Shown here: in pieces, positions 12,901 to 24,400 of the stretch | Layout: the number at the start of each line of letters is the position of its first letter | Position numbering within the stretch: position 1 is the stretch's first letter | Position numbers and translations under genes: made by a program | Notes under the pieces: model-generated | Databases searched by the model: none | Seen by the model: the letters and a program-made list of their open reading frames with translations, nothing else | Told to the model about the DNA's origin: nothing | Origin: Cyanophora paradoxa | Taxonomy: Eukaryota > Glaucocystophyceae > Cyanophorales > Cyanophoraceae | DNA: 64,000 nucleotides | Assembly (NCBI GenBank): GCA_004431415.1 | Contig: QPMI01000040.1 | Coordinates: 248,001-312,000, forward strand | Direction of reading: 5' to 3'

Positions 12901-14723
12901 ATGCTCGAGCTCTCCCGGGCCCGCGGTGCGCCCCCGCGCCCCCCGCCCTGCCCCGGCCCGCCTCCTCGCCCCCCTGACTCCCGGGTCCTCAGACCTCGGG
13001 CGCCCCGTCTTCCCCGTGTGGGCCGAGGCGCCCTTCCCCCTCGACGAGCGCGCCTCCGGCCTCCTCCGCGGCTGCCGCTTCCTCGACCTCTCCTCGTCCG
13101 CCCCGCCCCGCGCTTGGCTCAGCTTAGTTTAGTTAAGCTTTGCATGCGCAAAGATTTAAGCTTAGTTAAGATCTTAGCTTATCCAAGATCTAAGATCTAA
13201 GTCCGCCCCTTCCCACGCTTGGCTCGGCTTGCTCTCTTAGCTTGCGCCCCTCGGCCAGGCCGGCGCTCCTGGAGGCCGGGTTCCCCCCCCTCCTCGCCGA
13301 CGTGCGCCGCGCGGTGGAGGGCGCCGCCGCCGCCGACCCCGCAGCCTCTGAGGATCCCGCCCGCGTCCGCCCCGCCCCGCCCCTCCCCGCTCGGCTTGCA
13401 GGCTCTAAGCCCAAGTTCACCTGCTGGCAGGCGCTGCTCGCGATGCCGGGGGCGCGCTGCGCGGTGCGCCCGGGGTCCTTCCTCGCCCTCTGGTGCGCGC
13501 CGGAGGCCGCCCCCCACGCCGCCGCCGTCCTCGCCGCCCTCGCCTTCCGCGGCGTACCCTGCTGGCTCGACTGCCCCGTACCCCCTTTCCCTCTGCCCCT
13601 TCTCGTCCTCGTCCCTCGTGAGCCGCCCCGCCGCAGCTCCCGGGCGACTCGGCGGAGACGCGGGCGGCGGCGGACGCGGCGCTCGCCGCCTGCGCGGCGT
13701 TTGTACCCCTCCTCTCCCCCGCCCCCTCCGCCCACGACGATCGCCTCCTCGCCGAGCGCATCCGGGCGCGTACCCCCTCCCAGCGTACCCCCTTCCTCCC
13801 CTTCCGTTCTGTACCCCCTGAACCGTCGCGCGCGCAGCGCGCCCGCGCCGCCCACCGCCCCGTCCGCTCCGTTCTCCTCTCGGGCCTTCACGTGCGTCAT
13901 ACCCCTGGGGCTCTCCCCTTTTTTCGATTGATTTGAACGCATCTACCCAGGTCCCCCCGGCGCTGGAGTACTCGCTGGCGCGTACCCCCAAGTTCCCGTT
14001 CTTCCCCGAGGACCCCGACAGCTTCTTCCCCGTACCCCTCCCTTCCCCGCGCGCACCCCTCGCAATCAGCTTCCGGCTGACCCGCAGCCCCGGCCCGCAG
14101 TGCCTGAACGTGCTCCTAGCCGAGGCCGGCGGCCCCGCCCCCGCCGCCCCGGTACGGTACCCCGACCCCGAGCCTTCCCTCCCGCGCGCCCCTCGCCTGA
14201 ACGCGAACGACGCCGCGGGGCAGCCGAAGCTGGAGGGCCCGCCGGCGCTGCACGCGCCCGCGACCGCAGCCTCCCCCGAGGAATCGGTGCGCGCGCACGC
14301 GGCGGCGGCGGCGCCCGCTCCTTGGTTGAGCGGCGCTGACCGGTTCGGTGTGGCCCGCCAGGCCCGCGCGGCGGCGCTGCAGGCGGAGATCGCGGCGCGA
14401 GACCGCGAGCTAGAGCAGGTGACCCCTCATATCAGATCAGATCAGATCAGATCAGATCAGATCTTGACCCCTACCCCACTTACTCCGGGCGGGGAACGCA
14501 GCTCGAGGGGCGGGTCGCGGAGCTGGAGGCAGCAGCGGCCCGGGGCTCGAAGAAGGGGAAGAAGAAGGGCGGGACGCGGCCGAAGGGGACGCCGCCGCCC
14601 GACCCACCCCTCCTCCTCGCCCCGGGGCCGGGGCCCGCCGGGGCTTCCGGATCCCACGGGGCGGCGCCCCCGGGCAGCCATCGCGATCGGGAAGACAGGA
14701 GCAAGTCGTGCGCGCTGATGTGA
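6955..14723 (+). CDS. Ankyrin-repeat / tandem TIR-domain protein, paralogue B (WCxxE TIR, CaaX end)
   Basis: Multi-exon gene. Exon 1 (6955-7019) encodes MELEPSEALLMAAGAGDVRE and splices over a 54-bp intron to 7074-7208, then to 7274. Ankyrin repeats continue to about 12060, with long exons at 8640-9040 and 9250-9870 (for example GHLECVRELLGRGADPREVE). TIR1 spans about 12240-13110: RDAFISCA, CWMDEMKATG, ARVVVFIASK, SDWCMLEL and LGRPVFPVW. It therefore has the WCxxE glutamate that is catalytic in SARM1 and plant TIRs. The exon holding WCxxE joins through a GC-AG intron (12801-12876). A second, degenerate TIR (13250-13770) has CWLDCPLPGD and CAAFVPLLS but no WCxxE. A coiled tail (QAEIAARDRELEQ) and a last exon (14502-14723) end in SKSCALM, a farnesylation-type CaaX box. 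It is the divergent partner of paralogue A. NAD-cleaving or scaffold signalling at a membrane is inferred. Confidence 0.83.
14431..14462. repeat. ATCAG pentamer array in the last intron of paralogue B
   Basis: About six tandem copies of ATCAG occupy the middle of the 83-bp last intron (14419-14501) of the plus-strand ankyrin-TIR gene. The same motif recurs singly or in short runs in introns of the 33-42 kb gene. Confidence 0.9.
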
Positions 14724-15467
14724 GGCGTACTAGGCTATGAAGGCTGCATGTATTTTAAGGATGATTTGAGGTTAGATTAAGGCTCATAATCAGCTGGAAA
14801 TCAGCTGGAATCAGCTGGAATCAGGCGCGGCTTGGAATAATCAGATGAATTGTTTTTAATCAGCTGGAATCGGGCGCGGCTTGGATCAGATTGAGTCATG
14901 CTTAGCTATAGCTACCCCCGCCCAGCTAGCAGGCTGATCGAATCAGGCGCCCCGGCACACATCATGGCATAGCTATAGATCTAGAAGCACAGGATCCAGA
15001 ACTCGCATTGTACATCTAACATGTTCTACATCTAAACATGAGAGGCACTGTTCTCTATCTGAACATGACACGTGCACGTTGAAAAACTGCAGCTGCACCG
15101 TTACTCTACCAGACACTCAGTGACTACAACTACTTTCAAATATTAGGCTCGGTGGCAATCGCCGCCGCCGCCGGCCGTCGCGGGGCCGCACGTCTCGAGG
15201 AAATTAAAGTCATGAAGCAAATTAAAGTAGCCGCGCGCGGCGGCGGCGGCGGAGAATATCGATGCAGTCATCATGGAAGGGGACATTGCTCCGAGGTCGC
15301 TGAGCGCCCTAACTTGCCTAACCTCAGGGCCTCACAAAGAAAACGTGATACACGCTTGCTTGCTTAAAGGAACGGAAGGTGACAGAAAGCTTAAGTATGT
15401 ATCGAGAGCCTTCCCGCAACAAATGACCATCTACAGCCAGCTAGCTAGTCTAGATCTAACATCATGA
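14724..15467. other. Convergent intergenic region with ATCAGCTGGA repeats
   Basis: This lies between the 3' ends of paralogue B and the TmcB-like gene. It is AT-richer than the genes. Repeated ATCAGCTGGA units occur at 14787-14823 and again near 14859, and GGCGCGGCTTGGA occurs twice. It probably holds both 3' UTRs. No gene is supported. Confidence 0.6.
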
Positions 15468-18400
15468 TCATGAACTGTGGGCGTGCCCGCCATGCATATG
15501 GCCATGGCCAGCGCGGCGGCCGTAGCCGCCCTCGCGATCGCGACTGCCGCCGGCGCCCTCCTCCTCGCCGCCGCCGTCGTCGTCGTCGTCGCTGTCCTCG
15601 TCGGCGCCCGCCCAGAGGTGCCTCATCGCCCGCGTCGAAGCAATACTCGCCGGGATCATGTGCACGAACTGGGGCGGAGGGGTCACGAAACTAAAGAAGC
15701 TTGAGACGAGCTAAGGAGACATGATCTAGCTAGATTGTTGTTAGTTCGTTAATCCGGGGCGGAGGGATCACGGAAGATAGAAGACGAGCCAAGCTTAAGA
15801 AGTTTGATGGCCACGGGATCATGTGCACGAACTGGGGCGGAGGGATTGGATCACGGAGGGAGACGAGCCCAGGAGACAAGATCTAGATCGCTGTTTGTTT
15901 GTTTGTTTGTTTGATTGGTTGTTTGTTGAAAATTATATTCGATCTAGATCCAGGTCCAGATCGCTGTCTGTTTGGTGGGCATGGGCACCTGCGACGTGCG
16001 GGAGCACTCCTCGCTGAGGCGGCGGAGCATGGGGCGGAAGATGAACTCTGCCAAAGGGGGCGGCGGAGTTCAACAACGCGCAATAAACAACGGTACAGGT
16101 CTCACGGTACAGGGCGGCCAGGAAGATGAGGATGCTCGCGAGCACGCAGGCTTCAGCTGCGCGGTCAAGCAACGTTCGCTCAAACAGAAACGAACAAGCG
16201 GAGCAAACGAAGCAAACCGGGGGCCGCGGACGGGAGCGGACCGAGGAGGACGGTGGCGCAAATTAGGAAATGGTGAAGTCTAATTTGTAAGACAAGTAGC
16301 TAAATCTAATTCATTCCGTTCTCTTTACTGGACTCCATATCGCGTTTGTAGTAAATGCATGCAAATTTTAAACGAAACAAGCTAATTGTATAAGGGCCGT
16401 GGACGGGAGCGGACGGACCGACGAGGATGGTGGCGATCTTCTCGGAGGCCTCCTGCACGTAGAGGTTCATCGCCTTGAGGCATCCTGGGCCTTGGTTACG
16501 CATACGCGAGGAACGCGAGTCGTGGCCGCAAGCTTAAGCTTAAGGCCTCTTGGTTCATGATCATGGCCACGAATGAACCAGATTAAATATTGGGTGGCTT
16601 AAGCTTAATGTAGCAGCTCAGCATTAAGTATTCAGATTCAAGATTGGGCCTAATCGAACCTTAAGCGGGGCCTCGAGTAAGCTCAAGCTTAAGGTTCATG
16701 GGAGCGAAGGGCTACGTTTGTTTGTTTGTTTGTTTGCTCGCTTTGTTTGATCTAGATCTAGATCGAGACCGGGATCGGCCTCCTGCACGCGGAGGTTCAC
16801 GGCCCTGAGGCAGTCGCTACGAACCCTGGTCCGTGTGGAACGGCGTGTCCACCACCTTCTCCAGGCCCTTGTACTCCCTGCGCGATCGCGAATTCGAATC
16901 CGATTTCGAATCCGAAGCCCAAGCGTAATCAAGCGCCCGAAGCTTAAGCGTAAGCGTAAGCGTCGGAGCTTGTTTAGGTGGCGCGAGGACGCGCGCTTAA
17001 GCTTCTGCCGGCACGTGCACGCGCGCGCGTCTTCTAATCTTTAGCTTAAGCTATATATATAACCATAAGCTTAAGCGGGCGCGAGCGCACTGCTGCAGCT
17101 TCGTGATGCTCCACTCGGGGCGGGCCGCGGCGGCTTCGCCCTCCTCCTCATGCGCAGGGATGTGGCGGTAGGCCCCCGACTCGTCCAGCATCCCCGCCGT
17201 CTGCGCCACCGACGTCCCCGCGTCCAGGTAGAAGTGCATCTGAACGGAAGCATTTCAGCATATATATGCATCCATTCGGATTGGACGAAGCATGATCATG
17301 ATGATGTCCTAAACCTGTTTTTAAAAGAACATCTTACCAATGAAGCTTAAGTTTTATCAAGATCTAGATCTAGATCTAGAGCTTATGTTATAATTAGCGT
17401 ATGTCTAGAGGCTTAGGTTTTCTTAAGATCTAGATCTTGGAGCTTGCGCACGGCTTGGTTGAGCCCTGCGCTGACTTCCGCGCGGTACTTTATCTTGTCT
17501 GTCCTGCACTCCTCCTCCTTGATAAGCAGGCAGCCCGGCTTGTACATGAGCGCTGGATCCGCAGCCCGGCTTGGGTCAGAGACGGAAGGAAGTCGATGGA
17601 AATCAGCGGCGCGCTGGGGCGCCGGCTCGCGCGCGCGCACCGTCGAGGGCGGCTATCCGGCCGTCGCCGCGCCCGGTTCCAAGCTCCGGGTCCCCGAACT
17701 GGAGCGCGCGGTGCTGCCGCGTGGCCTCTGCAATCGCCTCCTCGAGCCGCCGGGCCGCCTCCCGCCTCGGGAGGGGGAAGCCGGTGTTCGCGGCCACCTC
17801 CAGCGCCCAGAAGTTGACCTCGCGCAGCGTCGTCCGGCGCTCGGCCGCCACGCGAGCCTGTGTGCGTGTGTGCGCGCGCGCGGCACGAGTCGGAAGACAG
17901 ACGCCTCTTAAGGCACCGAGCGGCGCGCGCGCACCTCGGCGGGGATGCTGCTCGTCGTGTCCAGCACAAAGATGCAAACGGCGAAATTGATGGCGCACAC
18001 GGCCGCGAGGATAGCGAAGGCCTGCGGGCATGCATACACGTGAGTCGGGTCGGTCGGTGGGGTCGGGCATCAGCCTCATTCGAAAAACGTCAGAAATTCA
18101 GCGCACGATTGCGTAGTGCATGGTCATGCGACGGAAAATGGCATCTTCTGCCAATGGCGCGTTGCGCTTGCGGCCTCCCGCACGGGCATCGGCCTTGGCG
18201 AACGGGTTCCGCGCGCGGAACGCGGCGAGGAAGCGGGAGAGTACGGAGGATGATGCCGGCGGCGGCGGGGCGGCCGGCTCCGTGGCGGCCATGGCCGCTG
18301 GGGGGTTGAGGGTGGAGGGGTGGACCGCGGCGTTACGAAGGATTGAGGCTCGGCGTTGAGAGCGGTCGGGAAGGGTCGGCGCGAATGCAGATCCGGAGCC

Positions 18401-21400
18401 CTGCGGAGCGGCGGTTTATGTCGACAGAGATTATACGGGACGCGTTTGTTGGAGTCACGCACGATCGCGAGCAGCGGCAGGGGGGAGCTCGAGTGGGAGC
18501 GCGGGGGGTGGCCCTGGGAGCCCGCGAGGACGCGCGTCCGCCGGCCCACAGTTGGCAGCCCGCGGCCGACGTCGACGGACCCGGAGCCCGTGAAGCTGAC
18601 GATGGGCGAGCGCTGTCCGAGCTCGAGCGACGCTGGCGGCGGTGCGGCGTACTTCTTTGCAGCGGCGGCCAACTCCGACAGGCCCGCTGCGGTGTCCACC
18701 TCCGACTGCGCCGAACACCGCCTTCAGTACCGGCGCACGCGATCGGTTTAGCATCAAGGCAAGAAAGGCCCCACCAAACTGCCGAGAGGCTCGAAAGTAG
18801 CGAACGCGAACTGGCTGGAGTCTGCTCTGCCTCGAGTTGGCTGATCATGACCGGTACCGACAGGCGCGTCGAGCTCGCGATCGGGCGTCAATGTTCCGGT
18901 GCTCGCTCCTAGGTACAGGTCCATAGTAGGAATGGCTGATCCGTCGTCTTCCCTCGGGATTGAGGTACCTGCCGCCGATTTCGGCTGCCGCGAGCGCCTC
19001 GCAGGCGGCTCCGGATCATGAGAAAACGACGCGGATCTTGACGACGACGACGCCGGGATGGAAGGGGACTTCGGCCCCTCGTTGACGGCACCGCTGGCGT
19101 TGTCGGGTGCCGTGGATGTGGCGTCGACGTGGCTGGAAGCGCTGGGCGGGTCGTAAATGAAATCGCGGGCGAAGGTCAATGGAGCGACGCCACCCGCAGC
19201 CGATGGGTCGATTAGTGCTGGCGTCTTGATCAGCTTCTGCACGGGGCTGAACTCCGAGACGACGTCTTCGTGATCATGCATATGATCATGATCAGGCATC
19301 TCGAGGCTCGCGGGGCTGAGATTGACCACGACCGGGTCGGACGTGTCGCGCTCACACCCCGGACGCCCGGCATCGGTTGGGTGCTCGAGGCTGCCGAAAC
19401 GCGATGAGGCACGTCACAGCGGAGGGCATGAAAAGCAGCTATAACGTACGCGCGTCGACGTGCGTTAATGCTGACGCGCTTTGGATTCGGAAACAGTGCT
19501 GCATCCTGCTGGACGTTTAGATCGGAGCTGACTGTGCGCTCCGCGAGCCCCGAACTGGAACGCTCGCGCCGCGCCTTGCCCTTCGAGTCTTTCGACATCG
19601 GCGCTTGCTGCTCGTTGGCGCTTTGTCGGCCTGCTTGTGACTCGGCCGACCTCCGCCGGCTGCGTCCGTTGCGTGCTGGCTGCCGCCTTCCTCGAGCTCG
19701 GGCGCCGGCGCCGGCGCCCGAGCTGTCGCCCTTCATGGCAAGGGTGACATCGGGCCTGTCCAGAGATTCCGGATCCTGGTCCAAGTCTTGAACGACCACC
19801 ACGCGGTCCATCGCCTCATCGTCAGGACCATCTTCGCCTTGCTGTCGATCTGGAGACTCGAGATCCACGTCCGACCCGTCGGCGTTGTCGTCGTCGCTCT
19901 GACCGCCTTCGCCGCTGCCGTCGCTGCCGCTGTCGCCGTCCGAATCGGAGCTTCCCTGCGAGGCGATCTCCTCGTCCACGAACTGCCGCGCGCGAGCGAA
20001 TCTCCATCTTTCAGCGAACGGAACATGTACAGACAAATCGAAGGCAGGCCCGGCCCGCGCACGAGTGCTTCGCGGTACCACTTGGCGATTTGACGGATAA
20101 CTGCGTTGCTTGAGACGTCAGCGACGGCCGGGCGTTTGCCCAAGCACTTCTAGATCTCCGATGCGCACGCACCTGACGGAGGCGTCGCGTGTACGAGGTC
20201 CCCCAGGCCGTGCTTGGTCGAGCTACATGGACGGCACAGTCAAACGCGAAAACCAAACCAGGGGCGCGGAACTTTGGAAACACTATGGCCGCATTACGGG
20301 TCGAGCTACATGATCATAGACAGCACGGTCAAACGCGAAAACCAAATTAAACCAGGAGCGCGGAACTTCGTCAACCGAGCTGAAGCGCACCTGACGCGGC
20401 GGATGGCGGGGCGGATGACGAAGATGGCTGTGAAGGCGATGATGGCGACCTCGGCCGCGAAGAGGCCCCCCAGCGTCGTCTTGGCCGCCGCGATCGTGTC
20501 CACCATCTTCGATTTGCCGATGTCTTCTCTCAGTAAACGACAATTCGAATTTGAAGGCGGAGAGGTTCGCGCGCACCTCGCCGGCGTAGGCGAGGCTGAG
20601 CTGCTTGAGGGCCCAGTTGATGCCGCGGTCCGAGTCGCCGAGGCGCACGTTCTCAAACAGGTCGTTGAAGTTCTCCTAATTATAAGTAAACAAGTGAGCA
20701 ACTGGCAGCTTGCGCAAGGCAAAGTGCCTCTTAAAGCTTTGGATTTTGCGCGCCTGCTGAAAGATGCCGGGCGGGTGGAAGTCGGTCATCTTGAGGGCGA
20801 GCAGGCCGCGGCCCTGCGAGACCCACCGCTGCACCGCCTCCTGCGCATCGTCGACGTCTCTCGTGAGCGTGCGGGCGGGCGGCGGGGCGGGGCGGACAGC
20901 CCGGGGTTATAATCACCCAGAGGCTAAGGTCGACAACCTTCTTCGCGACAGATCCCAGGTCGGTTGTGCTCTGCACGAACATCACTGCGCACGCACGCGC
21001 ATGCCGTCGCTCAACTTTGCCGTTGCGAAATCGAGGAAATCGAGCGAACGAACGAACCCGTCTTGACTGGCATCTTAGTCCACGTGTGGATGACCCGCGG
21101 GTGGCTCGACGGGGGTGCCCCGGGGAGGCCAGTGAGGTACAGCCCTGCGAGGGCGGTGGCCCTCAGCGAACGAAGTTCTTATTATTAATGTTACAATCAC
21201 GGATCGCCACTTCGAACCCTGGCTCGTCGTCTCAAGGATCTTGTTGCGCGCGTCGAAGTAGTTGTGAATCGTGGCGAACTCTTTCGTGTTGTTCTCGTAC
21301 GCGTACATCTGCATCATCCGCATCCAGTACTGCACACGGGCGACGTGGAGCATCAGTCGAAGCGGGGGATCGCCTATATAATTAGTACTTCTTGCAATTT

Positions 21401-24400
21401 TATACTTAACAGATTAAGCAGACAATAGGACTTCCTAGATAAGATTTTTTTGAAATTATAACATAGATTGGCGACGCACGACGTTGGCGGTGAGGGCGCG
21501 GCGGAGGGCCGCGTCGTTGTCGAGGCGGCCGACGATCTGGAAGAGGCTGTCGAAGAGCATCCGGACCTGGCCGGGCGGCGAGTTCGAAGCATCAGCCGAC
21601 GCCAACCGGCCCCGAACCCGATTTCACCGAGTCAAGATCGCGCACCATGCCGTACATTGCCGCCGCGATGCCGCCGATGGCGACGAGGCCGACGGCGATG
21701 CCGACGCCGAGCTGCTTGACCGCGCGCAGCTCGAGCACCTGGCGTGCGCCAGCCGCCCGGGACGGTTAGAGTTGATAAAGAACACCCAGTGCAAGCAAGT
21801 AGCCCGACAGAGTCTTAACTCTACCGCCACACCTTAACTCTAGCAGGGGTGGCGGAGGCGCTATGCGAGCTTCCGTTCTGGAAGCGGTGGCGTTCCCCGG
21901 GATTTAAGCGGGATTTAAAAAGCGGGATTTAAAAAGCGGGATTCAAAAACTCTAGATTCGACGGCGCGCAGCTCGAGCACCTGGCGCCGCTGCTCCTTCT
22001 CCTTCTTCGCCCGCTGGACGCCCGTGCTCGATCGGGACGATCCGGACGCGATGCTCCCTTCGTCGTGCTGCCGGCCCTGGCCGGCCGCGCTCGCGCCGTC
22101 GCCGATCGGTCGGCCGTTCGCGTCTGTTGCAACGTTGCCGTCCATTCGGGCGCGGCTGATCGCCTCGTGCTCTTCGATCTCGTCGGCCTGCCGCGCACAG
22201 TGCGCGCGCGCGTAGCCCGTCGGCAAGGTCGCTATGGCTACTTACGGAACGACTGCGAGTAATTCGAGCGGGTTACCTTGGTGAGCAGCTCCTGGGCCCG
22301 CTCGGTGTCGTTCTCGATGATCTGAAGGAAGCTGCCGTACGTGCGGAGGAGGATCTTGGAGGTCGGGTACTTGCCGAGGAGCGTCTCGTACAGCTCCGCC
22401 GCCTGCTTCCTTATTAGATTACTTAGATGTACTTAGATGAAACGGAGAATAGGACTTCCTAGATAAGAGTATACTTTTATTTGACTTCCTAGATAAGAAC
22501 ACAGAGACTCGCCTGCTTCCGCGGGAGCTCGATCCCGCGCAGCTGCTTGGAGAGGTCCCCCAGCGGGTGCCGCTTCTTCACCCGCTTCGCCAGCCCGCTC
22601 CAGAACACCTTGAGAACAGGAGAACTTCGGCATTAATAATGTTCACGATGTCCTAAACCGGCTCTCAACTTGAACATCTCAACTCTAAACCGGCTAGCAA
22701 TGAAGTTTTATTATGAACATTATGAAGATCTAGAGCTTATGTTAACACCTTGATCTGCCGCAGCGCCGCGTTGTGGTTCTCCTTCGCCCGGTCGTACAGC
22801 TGCCGAAACTGCGACCGGCGTCGGCGTCGGCGGACAAAGAGCTAGGCGATGCGTTTCAAATTGCAGACCTCGAGCACGTTGACTGCAGAAAGAGCGGAGA
22901 GGAAAACCAAAAGGATCAGAGGACGGCGATCGCTTCCAACGACACTGAGGCCATGTTACACGCGCGCACTGAAGTTGGAGCGGCCGCCGGTCTCGCCGTT
23001 GATGTTGTCCGCGTAGCTCCGGTGCTCCCACTCGAGCCGCTTCGAGGACAGGCGGTACCGCTCGTCGAGCGGGGGCCGCTTCGCCGCTGCCTGCTTGAGC
23101 TCGGCTGCAGGCGAGACCCGCGTCAGCTTTTAACGGTTGAGTGCAGACAAAAAGCTATAGAGCGTATGTACTGATGGCGCCGAGCGGGTTCTGCTGGTAG
23201 TACTGCACGAAGGTCGCGAAGTTGATGTGGACGTAGGAAGAGGCCGGGAATCGGATGATTCTGCAAACGAAGAAGCTGAGCTCAAGCTCAAGGGGCTTAA
23301 GAAGCTTGATTAAAGGAGGATTTAATTGAAGAAGCGTAAGCTTAATATAAGCTTAAGATGCGCAATCTAAGAACACGTGCACTGCAGCTGTATGTGCATC
23401 CTACTAGTTACATGAGAAGGGGCCGTATTACACGTACCCGCGGCGGTAGATGGTTTCGGCGCGGAACGACCGCCTCGCGAGCCCCGCATCCATGTCCTGC
23501 TCGCTCAGGGACGGCACGCGGCCGCCGGGTAGGCCCTCGTAGATGAAGCGCGTCTCCACCTCAACCTTGATATATATAAAAGGCCCCAAATCAGATCCTT
23601 CGATTACGAAATACATACAGATCTGGATCTGGTCCGAATGAAACAGCGCGCGCACCAGCGCCTCGATGAAGAAGCCGGAGGTGATCCCGAAGTAGCGCTG
23701 CAGGGCCGAGTTGCGGTGTATCTCGAACGCCTCGGCGTCGAGCAGCTCCGCGTGGCGGACGGCGCGCCGGATGAGCAGCCGGTACCGAAAGTCTGCGCCG
23801 GAAATCAAATATCGATTTCGTAGCTTACATATGATCGTAGCCTACAGCTACTCGACGCACGGCAGAGAGCCCACGATGCCCCGGCAAACACGATGGCTGC
23901 AGGGGCAGTAAATCCATGGGAATCAATATCGCCGAGTCGCAACCGAAAACGGCACGGCAAACGAACCGGCGATGAGGAGCGCGGTGCTCAGTACAACGCC
24001 AGCCCGCTCGTCGAGCAAGCTGAGCCACAGCGAAACGGCGGCGTAGAAAGACACGCAGGAAAAGAGAGCCGTTCGGTAGCAGTTCATGCGAGATGAGTAA
24101 TATGCTGGGCGAAGCTTTTCAGTTCAAAGACTAGAGAGCAATAGCAAGTTTTTTAATTCAACAACAAGTTTGCACTCACGCTGGAACCAGGTGACCAGGA
24201 CGCCATTGAGGGCAGCGATGGCGAGCACGAGGCCGTTTAGGGTCTTCGGATAGTAGTACAGGAAGCGGCCGGCAAACACGAGGCCGGTCTAGGGAAGGGA
24301 CCGGTCATGTCTCGACAGATGAGTGGGGGGAAGGGCGTCACCTGGCAGGCCACATAGAAGAAATTCAGTCGCCCGTGCGCGGATGCCTCTGCATGCGCAA

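Noticed and set aside
13580-13636. Frameshift in the second TIR of paralogue B
   Set aside because: A GTACCCC...GCCGCAG intron restores the frame and gives CWLDCPLPGD, so no break is needed.
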